Shown: in pieces, positions 47,518 through 61,189 of the stretch
Layout of the letters: every line of letters begins with the position of its first letter
How positions within the stretch are numbered: the first letter of the stretch is position 1
Assembly (NCBI RefSeq): GCF_933775445.1
Contig: NC_065873.1
Coordinates: forward strand, 372,001 to 436,000
DNA length: 64,000 bases
From: Argentina anserina
Taxonomy: Eukaryota > Streptophyta > Magnoliopsida > Rosales > Rosaceae
Direction of reading: 5' to 3'
Translations under genes and position numbers: made by a program
The notes under the pieces: generated by a model
Told to the model about the DNA's origin: nothing
The model's database searches: none
The model's input: only the letters and a program-made list of their open reading frames with translations

Positions 47518-47525
47518 GTGCCAAT

Positions 47526-49456
47526 AAACTTGCTCTTGCTGGTTCCGTTGTGTGACGACCAAACATGTCCTAAATTACCTGAAGCAAGTATCAAAGACTT
47601 CGTAAAGGCGGTAAAGCCTGCTCAAGGGTTAATGTAATTAGGGGAAAATCCAAAGTACATTTCAGAAGCAATATTGTCAGAGAATGGATCGTTTAATTAG
47701 ATACTCCTCCCCGTTAAGTCCCCAAATCAGTATAGAGATGCCAACCCTGAAGCAGAAGCTTTGTTGAAGTTTGAAGGTTTTGATGAATTAATTCAATACG
47801 CACAAAAAGGTTTTTAGCGTATAAAACTTAAACTGGGATCGAGTTGAATGTTGAACGTCTTTCCATGCAATGTACGTCTCGTGCTTATACTTCTGATTGC
47901 AAAATTGGCAAAGCTTAATCTTACTTCATTCCATACGAATTTCATAGACGACTAAAATTGCTTCATATTGAAGGTTCTATTGGGTTGCTCGGCCGCCTTT
48001 AGTACGTGCATCCCTAAACACACTTCTTGCATTCGTTGTGAAATTCAAACTTGGGGATACTAATGTCGTTAGAGGAACAATAATAAACTATTCTTGGCAC
48101 TTGCCAGTTGCAAGATCCAGATCCTTTCACCACATATTGATATTTCGATATGTACATGTACCATATGATCTTCACGATTACAATGTCATACGCAACATAT
48201 ATCGCTTTCCCACCAGTCAATTGGTTGCTTCAATTCGACAATTGAGTATGGACATGACTTGTGAAGTTTGGCAAGAAATGATGACCCGTCGAGGCCATGG
48301 CGGGAGTGACAACTGACAACACGTAAAAATAGAATTTGAATTGCTTAGTCTTAGGTTCAATTCGAGTGGTAAAAATAATATGGAAAACTGCTTCACAAAT
48401 AAGTTGAGCAACAGAGAGTTTTCAGTGACTAGTTAAGCCTGATTTTGATATTAAAATCCACATCAATTTGGAAGCAGCTTATAGCGTTGCATGTTCAGAT
48501 GTACTACTAATTGCTTAAGTTCAGCTATCCCAAAGGAATAGCTACACGTTTGCCAGAATCATTTCTTTCACGATTGAAAAACCAGGAAAGTGTGACAAGT
48601 CCCTCTGGATTTTAACCAAGACTTTACAAGAACATCTGATAATTCATATCAAGTTATCAACTAATCAACACTAAGTTGCCTAACTTGTTAACCAACATAT
48701 AAGATTATCTAACTAATATATATAAGATTATCTAACTAATATCTAACAGATCCCGCTAATCTGATACAAGTGATGATATAGGTATACCGGCTAGCTACCT
48801 ATCTAATCAAGAACAGCAGGTGTGGTAACAAGGGATCCGCACATCACATGCAGAGTTCTCTTTCCTGTGTTCTCAGAGTAAGGCTGCATCAGTAACTTGG
48901 AAAAATGGCCAAAACTCAGTGGAGATTTCGGTGGTGCTACGGTGAATAGATTTGGCAAAGTTCAGCAGCACATTTTACATGCTACAGACAATATAAGAGA
49001 TTATACTATTTCACACCCTTATATACCCAGTATCATTGTTCAATCTAATAAAATTACAGCATGCAAGCTCACAACGGGTTCATACGAAGTACCGGAGATT
49101 TCATTAGCCAACTTCAATCTCTTATTGATTTGAAACACAGTCACTGCCAACGGGCTTTCAACTAAGAATACACTATCCAGAAGAATTATATAAGGCGCCT
49201 TAAACTATGCAAAATTTGGTGCCAACCACAAAAAAAATATAAGCCAAGCACAACAAACAATTACATAACAAACCTTACCATCCTCCAAAGCTGCTGCAGC
49301 AGTTGCCTCGCTATGAGTGTAATCATAGTATCCCAAAATCATTTACAAAACCAGTCTCCCACTCTCCACACAGCATGGCAGTACTCTACAAATGCCATTC
49401 ACAAATCTTTTGCTGCGGGCTTTTCAAAATTAGTGAAGGTACAATCATCTTGAGAC
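47526..49456. other. Intergenic region and 3'UTR of SCYL2
   Basis: No gene is recognised. Short duplications are present around 48690-48745 (TATAAGATTATCTAACTAATAT-type words repeated). The last few hundred bases hold the 3'UTR of the minus-strand SCYL2 gene. Confidence 0.4.
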
Positions 49457-52400
49457 TTATAGTAGATCCAAAAGGGGTGGCTGTTCAGTTGACGATTTGG
49501 CATGGCTGGACCGAGAGACTGAACTAGCACCCCTTCCTCTTCCTCTTCCTCGACCCACAGTAGATGAAGGCGGGGGAGCAAGTCTAAGTGATGTCTGATC
49601 ATTCTTTCCAGAAGCAAATATTGATCCTATATCAGTTGAGCTTTTATTTGTATACACACTTGAAGCCAGTGTTGCCGGATTCTGTTTCAAATAACCAAGA
49701 GAGTCCTGGGAGTTGAAAACTGAGTTGCCCAAACTACCAGTATTGGAAGTTCCACTGCCTTGATTCAGTCTTATTTGCTCAATAGAACTCTGGGTGTCAA
49801 AGGTCCAACTGTTTATGCTATTGTTTTTCATGTTCATACTATTCGATGTACTTGAGAGTGAACTGGAACTATATAAACTCGTCGGAAATGCCCCATTGTT
49901 GGAAGGGCCAGAACCACCTACTGAGCCACTAGGCCGTGGGGGCCAGTTGGCAAAAGGATCGATGTCATCAAAACTTGAAGTGGGTGATACTCCTGGATCT
50001 GATTTCTTCTCAGCATCACCAAACTGAGGGGGCACACCAGAAGATGCCCGAGTAGGCCACTCAATATCAACTGGAGGGCATGATGCAGTTGCTTGCTGAC
50101 TTGAAACTGCGTTTTGTAAGAATAAATTTGGTTGTGAAGAACTTACTTTAATTGGTTCGTTAACCATTACGGAATTAATGGGGGTAACACTATTTGTAGA
50201 ATTCTGGAGGGTATTGGAAGGCTGCTTTTTAACCGGTCCCCATTCTTCGTCCCATGCTGGACGGCTATTTGTAGCACTGGAAACATTTCCACTGATGTTG
50301 CTTGAGCCTTGAGATTGTAGCCCATTTGCAGATAAAGATGGCTTTACCTCTGGGATTCCAGAATCTGAAACGGTAACTCCCCGTTTTTCCTCTATCTTCC
50401 TGTTATAAAAACAGTGCATATCAGAGAATAATGATTCATGATAGAAAACTAGAAAATAATTGAAAACAAAATCTCAGCGTCCAGAGCATAGGCAAGCCGA
50501 AAATGCACTAGAGAAGCACAACACATCAAGCCAATACCTCAGAATATCCTTTACAAAAAGCATATACTTGGCAAACTGCTGAACATTTAGTTGCTGGGCA
50601 GTGAGAAGTGGTATGAGTATTGGGAGGACATGCTCTGCAGCAAACTCTACCCCATGCTGAAAATGATAAATTGTAGAGATAAGTTGTAACTTATATCTGT
50701 ACACGTAAAAATATCAGAGTACAAGCTACCAAAGTATGCGAGAAAATCAATAACCATTACCTGCTTAAGGATTGAGTTTGACACGCCAAGAGTACACATA
50801 AGAGTAGGAGCAGAACGATCAACAGCTGTACAACGCTGAATTGTTTGCAATATATCTAGAATAGCACGCTTATCAAGAGTTGGAATCAGCTCTCCTAAAC
50901 ATAGCAAAGCATTGACTCTCACCTGACCAAAGAAGCAAATTTAATGCCATGTTCCAGACTTACACTTTGGGTTAAACAAAGAAACAAATACCCAGAAATA
51001 ACATATTTCCAAATATTGAATAAGTATCTTCAACTAACATGGTACGACGTGCAATAAGCTTGGCTCAGCCCCTGGTACTATAACATCTTACAGGTTGAAA
51101 ACAAATAGCATGACAGCTTACCAATACATACACAGTTCAATGCTGATGTATAAAGACGTCTATATCACTTACAAGAAATTTTATCAAGTGAAAAACTTGA
51201 AAAAAAAATCGAATGTAGTAGTAATTAGGAAAAAAAAATTGTTTGCTTGCGAACAGATAGAGAAAGCAATCCGAAAATTTTATTCAAGAACTGAAGACAT
51301 GCTTGGATATATGGATAAGCAATCCCAAAAATCATTTCCAATGCCATATAAATGATGTTAAGCAGACTGAAAATAAAAATTACTGACAGACAGAGAAGGC
51401 AATCCAACATTTTACTTGAGAACTAAATACCTTTCTCGAAAAAGGGCTCACATGAAATATCTTTCCAATATTTTAGGATGAATAATGACAACAACTAGTT
51501 GATGTCTAGAGATGTAATACATGGGATCAAAACAGGATGGACAAAAAGGGAGACAAGTAGCACCCTGTATGATTGACGGGGAATACCAAATGGATACAGA
51601 AGACAGTTCCATAAAACTATCATTAGCAGGATATCCCGGATGTACTTGTTGGGGTCCAGTATTAAGTGGACCAGGATATTGAAATATTGTGGAGATCAAA
51701 GGCTGATAAATATAATGTAAAGATCAACATATTAGAAATACTTCGAGGAACCTACTCAGATGGTACAAGTACATACAAAGTTGCACCTAAAACCAAAGGA
51801 AAGACCAATTAATAAAGAGGTCAGGGACTAAGGGGGACAGATGATCACTGAGGGTCGAGAATCAGATGATTTGAAGCCGATACCACTCAATTGCCCCATG
51901 CTAGCCCCTCCAAGTCCCACAGAAGTAAACGTGTGAAGTAACATTAAGTTTAAGACCTATAAGTTCAATATAAATTGTTGTGCAGACAATATTCTATGAT
52001 GAAACTCAAGGTCAACCCCACACCAGTGGAACAAAGACTTGGAAATGACAAAAATCAACAAACGCAAAAAAAATTCAAAATGAAGACCACAACGTAGGGT
52101 CAAACGTCTTTAGCTTAGATACTCATAAAGCATTTCAAAATGGTTATAAGCATAGGCACAGATGAAAGAAAATCTAATATCAATAAACATGCTAACATGC
52201 CTGAACTACATAAAAAAGCAATAAATAAAATATTATACAACATACCGCAGCAACGGTTGTTTTCAGAGCTAGGCCATGAACACGAGGCAAAATAGCTTGT
52301 TTCACTAGCTGGCAAGAATGAAATATAAGATAACACACGTTAGTAGCCCCACCCATAAATATGTTGCATCCGCAACAAGATATCCTTTAAATTTCTGAAT

Positions 52401-54135
52401 GTTACATCTGTGTTTCTCATGATTCAAGTACTTAATACATATCTTTAAGAACAACTATAGACTAAACCTTGCGAATAACAAGGTAAAATCAAGAACTACG
52501 ACTCCACATATGTGCATTATAATTCCACTACCCAGATAACAAGCTTAAACCTGGAATACGACAAATATTCTTTGTAAAAGCATGTCCAGCAACTTTTTAT
52601 TTATCTTCAGTGTTATGTTGATTGTTGACATTCTACTCTATACTTACAACCCCCCCCCCCCCCCCCCCAAACCCACCTTCTCTCCTGAAAAAAAAAATCT
52701 CGTGTGCCCTTGGATCAGCCCACCTAAACAGGCTTTGGGTCCAACAAGTGGGCCAGTGCTGCCTCATACTGAAGAAAAAAAAAACTTAAAAATTAGAGGA
52801 ACTGCACTTTCTCCTGATGGCTCCCACTTATACTACACCTCTCAACCCCAATTTATAACATTAATGTTGCCTTTCTTGCTTTCCTTTGTAATATAATTCT
52901 TTAATGAGATACAACTTATCATAAGTAGATCTAAATATGTCAAACATCTCCTACACAAAAGCAACTTGATAATCTTGTCTAATCAAATGATAACAACAAA
53001 AGATTATACAGCCAACCTCTGATTTAGTGTTTTTAAGACAACGCATACACATACATATGAATGATATGATTGAGACACAGACTCAAAACACATAAAGAAT
53101 GACAATGATGATCACCTGAACATCAAGCTTCTTGGCAAGGGAAGCAGATTTTTTCAAAACCTCCTCTTGTATGCGGGCATCGTTCTCTTCATAAGCTCGA
53201 ACAATCATGGGAAGGACATGTAATATCAAGTGATCTGGAATAGTCTACAATTATAACATCACAAAATAAGAGGATAATAATTTGATGTACAAACATATAC
53301 CACTAAGAAAAGATCACTACAGTAGTCCAACTACAGTTTATAACCTGCCGGGATAATTAAAGTTCATAAATTCACTCAATATGGGAGCACCTTTATTTGA
53401 CACACTACTTCACTACATTAAGAAGAAACGATGATGAACAGAGGTGAGTTCTCTATTTTTCTTGTCTTATTAGGTCGAAAGCTCATGGGGGAGAAAAAAA
53501 CCATCCAACAAGTTGGTGCATCACACATGCCTTGAGCGACCAAAAAAAGAAGGAACTGATGGCTCTAGATAAATTATCTGGTAAATCCCCATCACTTTTA
53601 GATAGAACTCTTTTGGCCAACATTAAAAGTCCAAATCAATCGGGATTAGGACCGAGATTCAGTAGACTCTGAAGTCCTTTCTTGTGCCAAAAAAAAATCA
53701 GAATCCACTTTCATGACTGACCGGCAAGGGTAAATAAGATAGAACTATGTAAGATAGCACTCTTATGCCAACATTAAAAATCCAAATCAATCAGGACTGA
53801 GACTATGTTTAGTAGACTCTAAGTCCTCTTTTATGCTAGAAAATCAGAATAAAATATCATGGGCTGACCACCAAGGGTAGACAATCAAAAGCATAGCGAT
53901 TGGATTACTGAACATGCAACTGATATTCTAAGTTCTGCTTACCTTGTTGATTATGAGATCTGCATGCTTCAAAAGCAGCAATAAAGTGTCACCCACAGCT
54001 GCGCTCAGGACGGGAACAAGGGCTGGCAACGTAGATAGCTCAAAATCATGTTTGTCCTACCAAAAAAAAAACAATTCACTTATTCCTATTAAATAACTAA
54101 TAGTTTATGAAAGCTAAAGCCGCTCTTAACTATTG

Positions 54136-54178
<43 letters not shown>

Positions 54179-57100
54179 ATGAGAAGAACAAGTTAGGCTT
54201 AATACTTAATGAAATCTTAACTATCCCGTTAGTTCTAGTAAAATGTTGAATAATGAGAACAATCAACAATAGCAAGTTACTGAACTTCATTATCATCATC
54301 ATAGTTCCGTAGTCATTATAAAAAGTTTTTAAACGCGGAATATGAGCTATGTATGTGGGAACATTTGGGAAAAAGAAAATGATCGCATTATTAAGATCTT
54401 TAATATTGGAAGTTCAGAACAATTATGTACAGACATAGACAAGCATGATTAGTTACACGGGTAAAAAATTAAATTTGTAACAACAGCAACTACTCTTGTT
54501 TTCAATAGCTGTTAAATTCCAAAAGTGTACAAACTAGTACCTGAGACTCAGCAATCATGAGAACCATAGGCAGGATCATTGGTTGCATTACCAAATTCCT
54601 GAGTTCTGCACAAAGAGGAGGCAGTACCTAGACAAAAGATAATATAAAGGATGTTCAATAACTGAAAGTTGCTAAAACATTTAATGCCTCTCAAGCTTGG
54701 CTCAAAAAAACTGTACACAGAGACAGTGATTGATAACACTAATGAGTAACATATATTAGTACAACTTTATGACTAATTACCCTCATCTCATAACTGCAAT
54801 TCATTTAGTTCTCCAATCCTTGGATAATGTATCACTTATTATGGGCAAGTGGAGCTTTTTTCTTCTTCATCTCTTAATAAAATTAGGAAATTCAAAATAT
54901 GGTCATGTTTTTCATTTAATTAAGGAAATGATTATTTTACAGATCAACATACATCAAACATCTTTAATACATTTGAAAGTATTTCAACAAGTTCAATCAC
55001 ACAATATTCGATCAAACAAGAAAGAACTCAAACCTTATAGCGCAAGACACGAGCATCAAAATCTTTCCACATATCAGACAATGCTTTCAGGAACTCAGAT
55101 TTCTGCATGTTATCCCTTTCCTACAAGTACAAAAACATTCATAAACAAAACGGTTTCTTAGTGTCATACTATACTTTAATACATCAATCTTCGTACGATC
55201 TATTCCAGAAGCAACCAATGAAAAAGCTTAGATGAAAAGGCATACGAGCATGTGGTCGAGGAAACGAAGAGCACGCAACCTAGTGTCGTCCCGGAAAAAT
55301 GGAGAACCTGAAAGAAGTGATAATATTAACACTCGTTTTGTGTCAAACAGCAATAGAAGTTCTCACTTGTATATCAAACCACTACCACAGCATAAATCAC
55401 GCATGACCAAAAAAATTCAAGTAATGATACTACATCAGTTTTTGCAATCCATGAAGAGCATTTTCTAACAGTTATTACAGCATCAAATCAACAAGTCCTA
55501 GACCTGATATTTTCATATTGTGGATGATTTACTAATGCCTCAAGGCTTGGGAATTGGCGAGGCATTGTAGATTAGACTTAATACTGTTCTGCTCGTTTAG
55601 CTCAGAGGAAAAATGCTTTTTGAGTATATAATTACAATTTACACTTAACGATGACTAGTGCATGGAGAAGACCATCAATTGATTAAAAAAAATGATCAAC
55701 GATGGTATATTCCAGTCTTCCACTAGGTTTTTTTTTCTCTAATCCTTTCTTACATTACATTCTTGTTGCAAGGTTATATAATTTTGCATCAAAAATTTTC
55801 CTGTTAGATTTATATTGACAATTTCTAAAAGTCTTTACAGTTTGATACTAGTCAATTTCACTTCATACGATTTTATTACATGATCCTTTCTTTTCAGTTA
55901 TATTGGAGGGGAATCAAACACTGATGTAGCTTAATCCTAAGCAATTCCCTACCCTGCCACACTATTTGCGCTAAGCTCAAGTCCTCTTCTGGCATAATCA
56001 TTCATCATCCAACTTTCATTTTTACCATAAATTGCCTCACAGTACCCTAAACTTCACTTTCATTGGTTCTACTCTAAGCTTTCTCTTACTTCAATATCAA
56101 ATAGGACTAGATGAAGTTTATAATTCACTGAGAAAGATCCAATAGAGTAAGGCTGATAGAAATTACCAGTAAAATCAATAGCTGTTGGCCTGAAAGACTC
56201 ATTTGTAGAGATCATCCTTTGCAAGTCAGGAACTAACTCAGGAGGAATAGAGGAGAAAGCTTCACTAGATAAGTAACTTAAGGTATTCATGTGCTGCAGA
56301 AACAAATATATGAATAAACATTATTGCTGAAACTACAAAATCAAGAACCAAATTTGGAAGAACAATCCAGTTGAGATTTGTTTGGGTAGAAATGAAGTCA
56401 TGCATGCCAGAACAAGACTTGTTTTCCTAGCATAAACACTGTATTTCCTCTGTAAAAGAACTAGGTGGTACAAGCTAGAAAGTTCTTTTTTGACTCTTTT
56501 AAAAGCACTTCCAAAATTATGAGAACATATAATAGGATGTGCACAGTTATGATACTCGAAGAAGAATGGATCGCGAATGAGAATCACTAGCAAACAATAT
56601 AAAACTATATTTAATTTCATATACCAATTACACTACCACCATTAGTACAGAAGAAGAATAGAAATCAAGCATACCATCTTGACATTATTGTGGCAGTCAA
56701 ACAAAGGCTTTCGTGCAATCAAGTGATAGGCAAGACATCCAAAGCTGAATATATCAGAAAACCATCCGGCCGAAGATGCTCTCCTAGCAAGTTCAGGAGC
56801 AGTGTAATTCAGCAATGGCTGAAGTGGTAGTACAGAGTCCTCAACATCATACTCCTGCACAATCAATTTTAAACATATGATTCAACTGATTCGAATCGAG
56901 AAATTCATCCCAACCTATAGGCAAAAGTTTAAAACTGGGTTTTCACTAAGCGATTGGTTCTATTAAGGACAGGTCATATTGATGACCAAGAAAACTCTGG
57001 AGGAGAAAAATGTGAAATGCATCTCCTAACTGGAACTAACAAAATCTTAACACAAATAAACCTGAACAGCCATTCACTGTATAAAGAAGCATCACACAAT

Positions 57101-58937
57101 TCAAAAAAGCATAGACCAAAAACTCTTAACCGCTTGTAAAGACCAACATGCTAGAATATATCCATTTCAAAGTAGTAGCCAAAGCAACAATAAACTCAGT
57201 AGGTGAGCATTCACAGATCCATCAATAAAACATTTAACAGGGAACTGCAGATGGCTAAGAGTGAATCACGAAAGACATGCTGTATAAGACACCAAAACCT
57301 AACTTGAATCCAAACAGCAAGTATCAATTCATTATAGTGTCAAAATGGGAGGGTGAGATGCAGTAGCATAGGTTATCTGGAATCAATCAAGGCTAAACTT
57401 ACTGAGTAATGAAATTCCTGAACATTAGCCCCATTGCCTGAGGCCTGATCTGTTGAGATAGCAAAACCAAATCCACCAAGCTTCCAAGCTCCACTTGATG
57501 TAATAAACACATTCTGCACATAAATGGATTCCACATTCATAATTGAATTCAATACGTATCAAACTTCCAACTTGAGGAACAAAAACATGCTTTAATTGAC
57601 AAAAATAGATCCTCAAAGCATCATTAGAGATAAAGTAATAACATTGCAGTTTTGTCATGTTCCTTATTAAACTTTTCGAGCAGTCAGACGACTATAACAG
57701 GTGGGTTGGTAGAGCCTCAAGATGAAATCCACCTTTCATATTACATAGAACAAGTGGTAAAACAGAAGAGTAATATCTAAATGGAGCCTACCTTGCTCGC
57801 TGCTTACTTCAACGAATTTGATTATTTGACAAGTGATAGAAATTAAAACATAAGATAAAAAAAGTATTCACCTCAGGTGATATAGCTCGATGAATAAGAC
57901 GAGCATTGTTATGGAGAAAGTCCAAGGTCTCCGCTATCTGGAGCAACCCATGCTTCACTTCCAACAAACCCATTTCCTGGAAAGTAAAAGTCTTTCTGAG
58001 ACAACAGGGAACTGGGATACAACAAGATCAATAAAACACAATACCTGACAGTAAACAAAATATTGACGAAAGTTCAACTGTCTAATAGAAGTATATCGAA
58101 TACACCAAACTAAATCCTCTCTGATGGCTAAATCCTCATTAAAAAATTCTACTTTGTAATGTCAATGTAATGAGCCCAATCACTCATCACATGTTACTTC
58201 TCTCTGTCAAAGACAAGTCTGATATGCATTTTGAACACCAAACTAATCTGCAATTTCATTGTTTCAAATGATCACTCTCTTAGTCACAAATGTTTCACAT
58301 AAGCAACTGAACTAAAACCAGCAATCGAAATTCACAAGGTGCAGCTCAACATAATCACACATTCCCTATCCACTGATTCACTGGCATTACAACTACTCAA
58401 ACTCCAACAAACATCAACAGTGGGAAATGAAGCAAAACCAATACCTACCATTCCTTTAAGCTCCTTGGGCACCTTGACCATATTCTCCACATTCCCAACC
58501 GCATTGGCCACCGACGCAAACAACGGCTCGGTCACCATAGCCATGGCATTCTTGTTCTCATCCAACGCCTGCACCACGTGGACCACACCAGGGTGCCTCA
58601 GCCGCACCAGCCTCGCCGCATCGGCCCTAACGACATCCAAAAACGCATCCTCCGCCGCCTTGGACAGCCCCGCCCTGAGACGCGCCTCGGAGAGAGCCTT
58701 CTTGTCCAAGACCCAGACGCAGACGGTGGGGTACTGGTGTTGGCCGCCACGCGCGGCCTTGGCGTTGTAGAGCTTCCAGGCGAGGGCGGGGCCGGCGGAG
58801 CCGATCTGGTCGAAGAGCTCGTAGTCCTGGAGAGGCCTGGGGCCGGCGACTTCCTGCACCGTGGTCTGGACGGTCTTCTCGATGACGGCGCCGGCCTTGG
58901 CCAGGGCTTGCTGGAGCGTCTTCATGTTCAGAGACAT
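49457..58937 (-). CDS. SCYL2: SCY1-like protein 2 (SCYL2) pseudokinase
   Basis: SCYL2 proteins are clathrin-associated pseudokinases at the trans-Golgi network and endosomes, needed in Arabidopsis for normal cell growth. Fourteen coding exons on the minus strand, with consistent phases, lie at about 58449-58937, 57872-57976, 57403-57513, 56675-56854, 56167-56293, 55246-55307, 55034-55120, 54541-54627, 53943-54056, 53116-53244, 52246-52308, 50761-50922, 50538-50656 and 49457-50399, giving 925 residues. The start is [20 protein letters not shown]. The kinase-like domain has HRAISPE in place of HRDxxxxN and GFGFAIS in place of DFG, so it lacks the catalytic Asp residues. HEAT-like repeats follow ([31 protein letters not shown]). 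The C-terminal 300 residues are Ser/Asn-rich with DPFANWPPR and AWDEEWG motifs and an RGRGRGRG tract. No defects seen. Order and orientation match the SUN and GH9B genes to the left. Confidence 0.95.
52650..52668. repeat. Poly-C tract (19 C) in a SCYL2 intron
   Basis: Run of 19 C in the intron between the exons at 52246-52308 and 53116-53244. Confidence 0.9.
54138..54175. repeat. GA microsatellite in a SCYL2 intron
   Basis: About 18 GA units in the intron between the exons at 53943-54056 and 54541-54627. Reads as CT on the transcript. Confidence 0.9.
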
Positions 58938-59150
58938 GTTCGATTGGATTCAATGGGGAAACTGCAGTGATTGTTGGACTCAAATTGAAAATTGAAAGAG
59001 AATTGGGAATTTAGGGTTTAGAATTTGAATAGGGAAGAGAGAAGGAGGAGGGAATGGTTGCGCTCTCACTCTCTCTCTCTCTCTCTCTCTCAGATCATAA
59101 TCGGTGCCTTCTTCTCGCTCCAGTTGTCTCAGACGGGGTGCCTTCTTTTT
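58938..59150 (-). promoter_or_regulatory. Leader and promoter-proximal region of SCYL2
   Basis: On the transcript strand a GA-rich stretch with a long microsatellite (plus-strand CT run at 59069-59091) lies about 140 bases upstream of the start codon, a common arrangement near plant transcription starts. No clear TATA box. Exact transcription start unknown. Confidence 0.4.
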
Positions 59151-61189
59151 CTTTTCTTTTCTAAAATTTTCTTTTATATTGTTGTAAAAAGAAAATACTA
59201 ATAATCAGCATTTTTCCTTTAATCATCTGGGTCTGATTAACGATTACCAAACAAGTCGTGACGGCTTACTTGACTTGGATAGTCGTGGATTACCAATTAG
59301 TGCGGCTTATGCAGTCCGATTATGATCATTTCAGTTGGGACTTGTCCTTGACATCAAAGCAAAAATTCTCTACAATAGGGAGATGGATTACTATACTCAA
59401 CGAAAACAATCACCAAATTTGTCGGACTTCTGCTGTTGTTATTATATATGTGAAGATTTATGCCATGAGCCCATGACTGATTTCTAAAACGGTAAGGCAA
59501 AACCCGGCCAATTATTTGACCTCCCGCATTCTCTACAGTATGCACCGGCAAGGGTGTCAAGACGTTCTCCTCTGCGCAACAGAATCCACGTAGATAAATC
59601 TCGATCAGATACCGAATTTCTATTTTCTTCATGTATGTGACTATCTCATTTTCAACATTGAGTGGTTGTTTGGTCTTGCATTTGGTTGATTAGATTCGAA
59701 AATGCGTTATGTTGATGATAACTTTATTGATTTGTGTCCCTGTAAGGCTGTAAAATGTGTTTGATGTTGAATCTTGTTCTTTTGAGCTGATGGAGTGACT
59801 GTTTGGTTGTGTGTTAGGGGGGGGGGGGGGGGATATAACATTGGGATTCAGCTGATCGATGATGAGTTTCTATTTTTGATGCTAAATGAATTGGTTACTA
59901 TTTTTGTTTGTGCCGTGTCTTTTGTTACAAGGATCTAACTCCATTGAGTCCGGTCTATCACCAATATATGCAATTGTATTCCTTTTCTAAAATGCTAAGC
60001 GTAGTTATCTCAACCAATTGATGTTACCATTTTTCCCTGAACATTGGTCAGTATTTAGGCTACTCACTCATTGTACGTGGTGTTCCTCTGCTTGAGGGTC
60101 GGAGAGGAGATAGTGAATAGTGGGGCTCGTGTATATATAGTGAATCAATGGTTATGCTTTGTGATTCCCCTTGTAGCTAGTTTCAAGATACCGGGTGCCG
60201 CAGTGTTGTCAACCAATCGTGAAAGAAAGCACATTATTGGGTATAGAAATCATTCCCTTAGTGGGCATAAGAAAAGAGCTTGTTGACCAAGTATGGTTGG
60301 TAGATATATACTCTTCTTACCTCACCCTCTTTTGGTACCATGTTTTGAGTCCCGCATAGATGTTACAGAGAACAGTGTTTCAGTACTATCCATTCATTTC
60401 ATCTGCGTGAGCAGGTCTTGCTTTGAGTGTATGATTGGCAGTCCATCCAGTGCGTTCAGCATGGTGTTAAGCTAGATTGGTAAGTTTATGAAGAAACAAA
60501 CCTGCACATCAGCCACTAGGGGCTAGCTAGGTTAAATATAATGAGAAGGACTACTTGGATTCCCACTCCCTGATAGGTGATGTGCACAACTTCCAATGAC
60601 AGTCTATACTTACTCTTCCCTCTAGGACCCAAAGGAGTAGTGGCTCACTCATCTATTTAATTAATTACATATTACAAACTCGCACGCTGAGGTGATGCTG
60701 AAGTTGAAATATACCACTTGATTACAAAGTTTGTACCATATTTTTCCATCTTCAAATTCCTTTACATATTGTGAGAAAGGTCTTTCTTAGACTGAAAAAC
60801 TCGTGGAGAGTTGACGATTACAAGATGCAAGTACCTGACAGAGTGAGAGATAAATGTTGTGTGTTGGTGAAGGAGTTTGGGTCTCATACTCTATTGTGAA
60901 AGATATTGGGAAACTGATATGAGATCATGGCAGGGTTTTTCTTTCCTTGTTGCTATGATGGGCAGCAGTGTCCTCTTCCGGTTTCACTGTATTTTTCTAC
61001 ATACATTGTCTTTGCTGTATGGCTTTCATAGATCCAATACATTAAATTCATATTTATATTGTTATCATGTGTACATAAAGTACTTTTCCTTCAAGCAAAA
61101 ACCAATTAAAAAAATATTAATAGAGTTCTTAACATGTGTAGTATGTATCTTGTTATTCATATCACCTCACTCTTCAATGTCTGAACTTG
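59151..61189. other. Intergenic, no gene recognised
   Basis: AT-rich DNA with short, unconvincing ORFs. It contains a 16-base poly-G tract at 59817-59832. Confidence 0.4.
59817..59832. repeat. Poly-G tract (16 G)
   Basis: Run of 16 G in AT-rich intergenic DNA. Confidence 0.9.

Noticed and set aside
45906..47571. One larger Harbinger-like element ending at ACCAAACATGTCC (47571) and containing the hAT MITE
   Set aside because: The ends match only partly and flanking triplets are TTA on the left and TAA on the right, which are not a direct duplication. The closer right end at about 46905 fits as well or better.
58578..58983. Overlapping ORFs on both strands across SCYL2 exon 1
   Set aside because: GC-rich first exon leaves all frames open. 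Only the MSLNMKTL frame matches a known protein and continues through correct splice phases.
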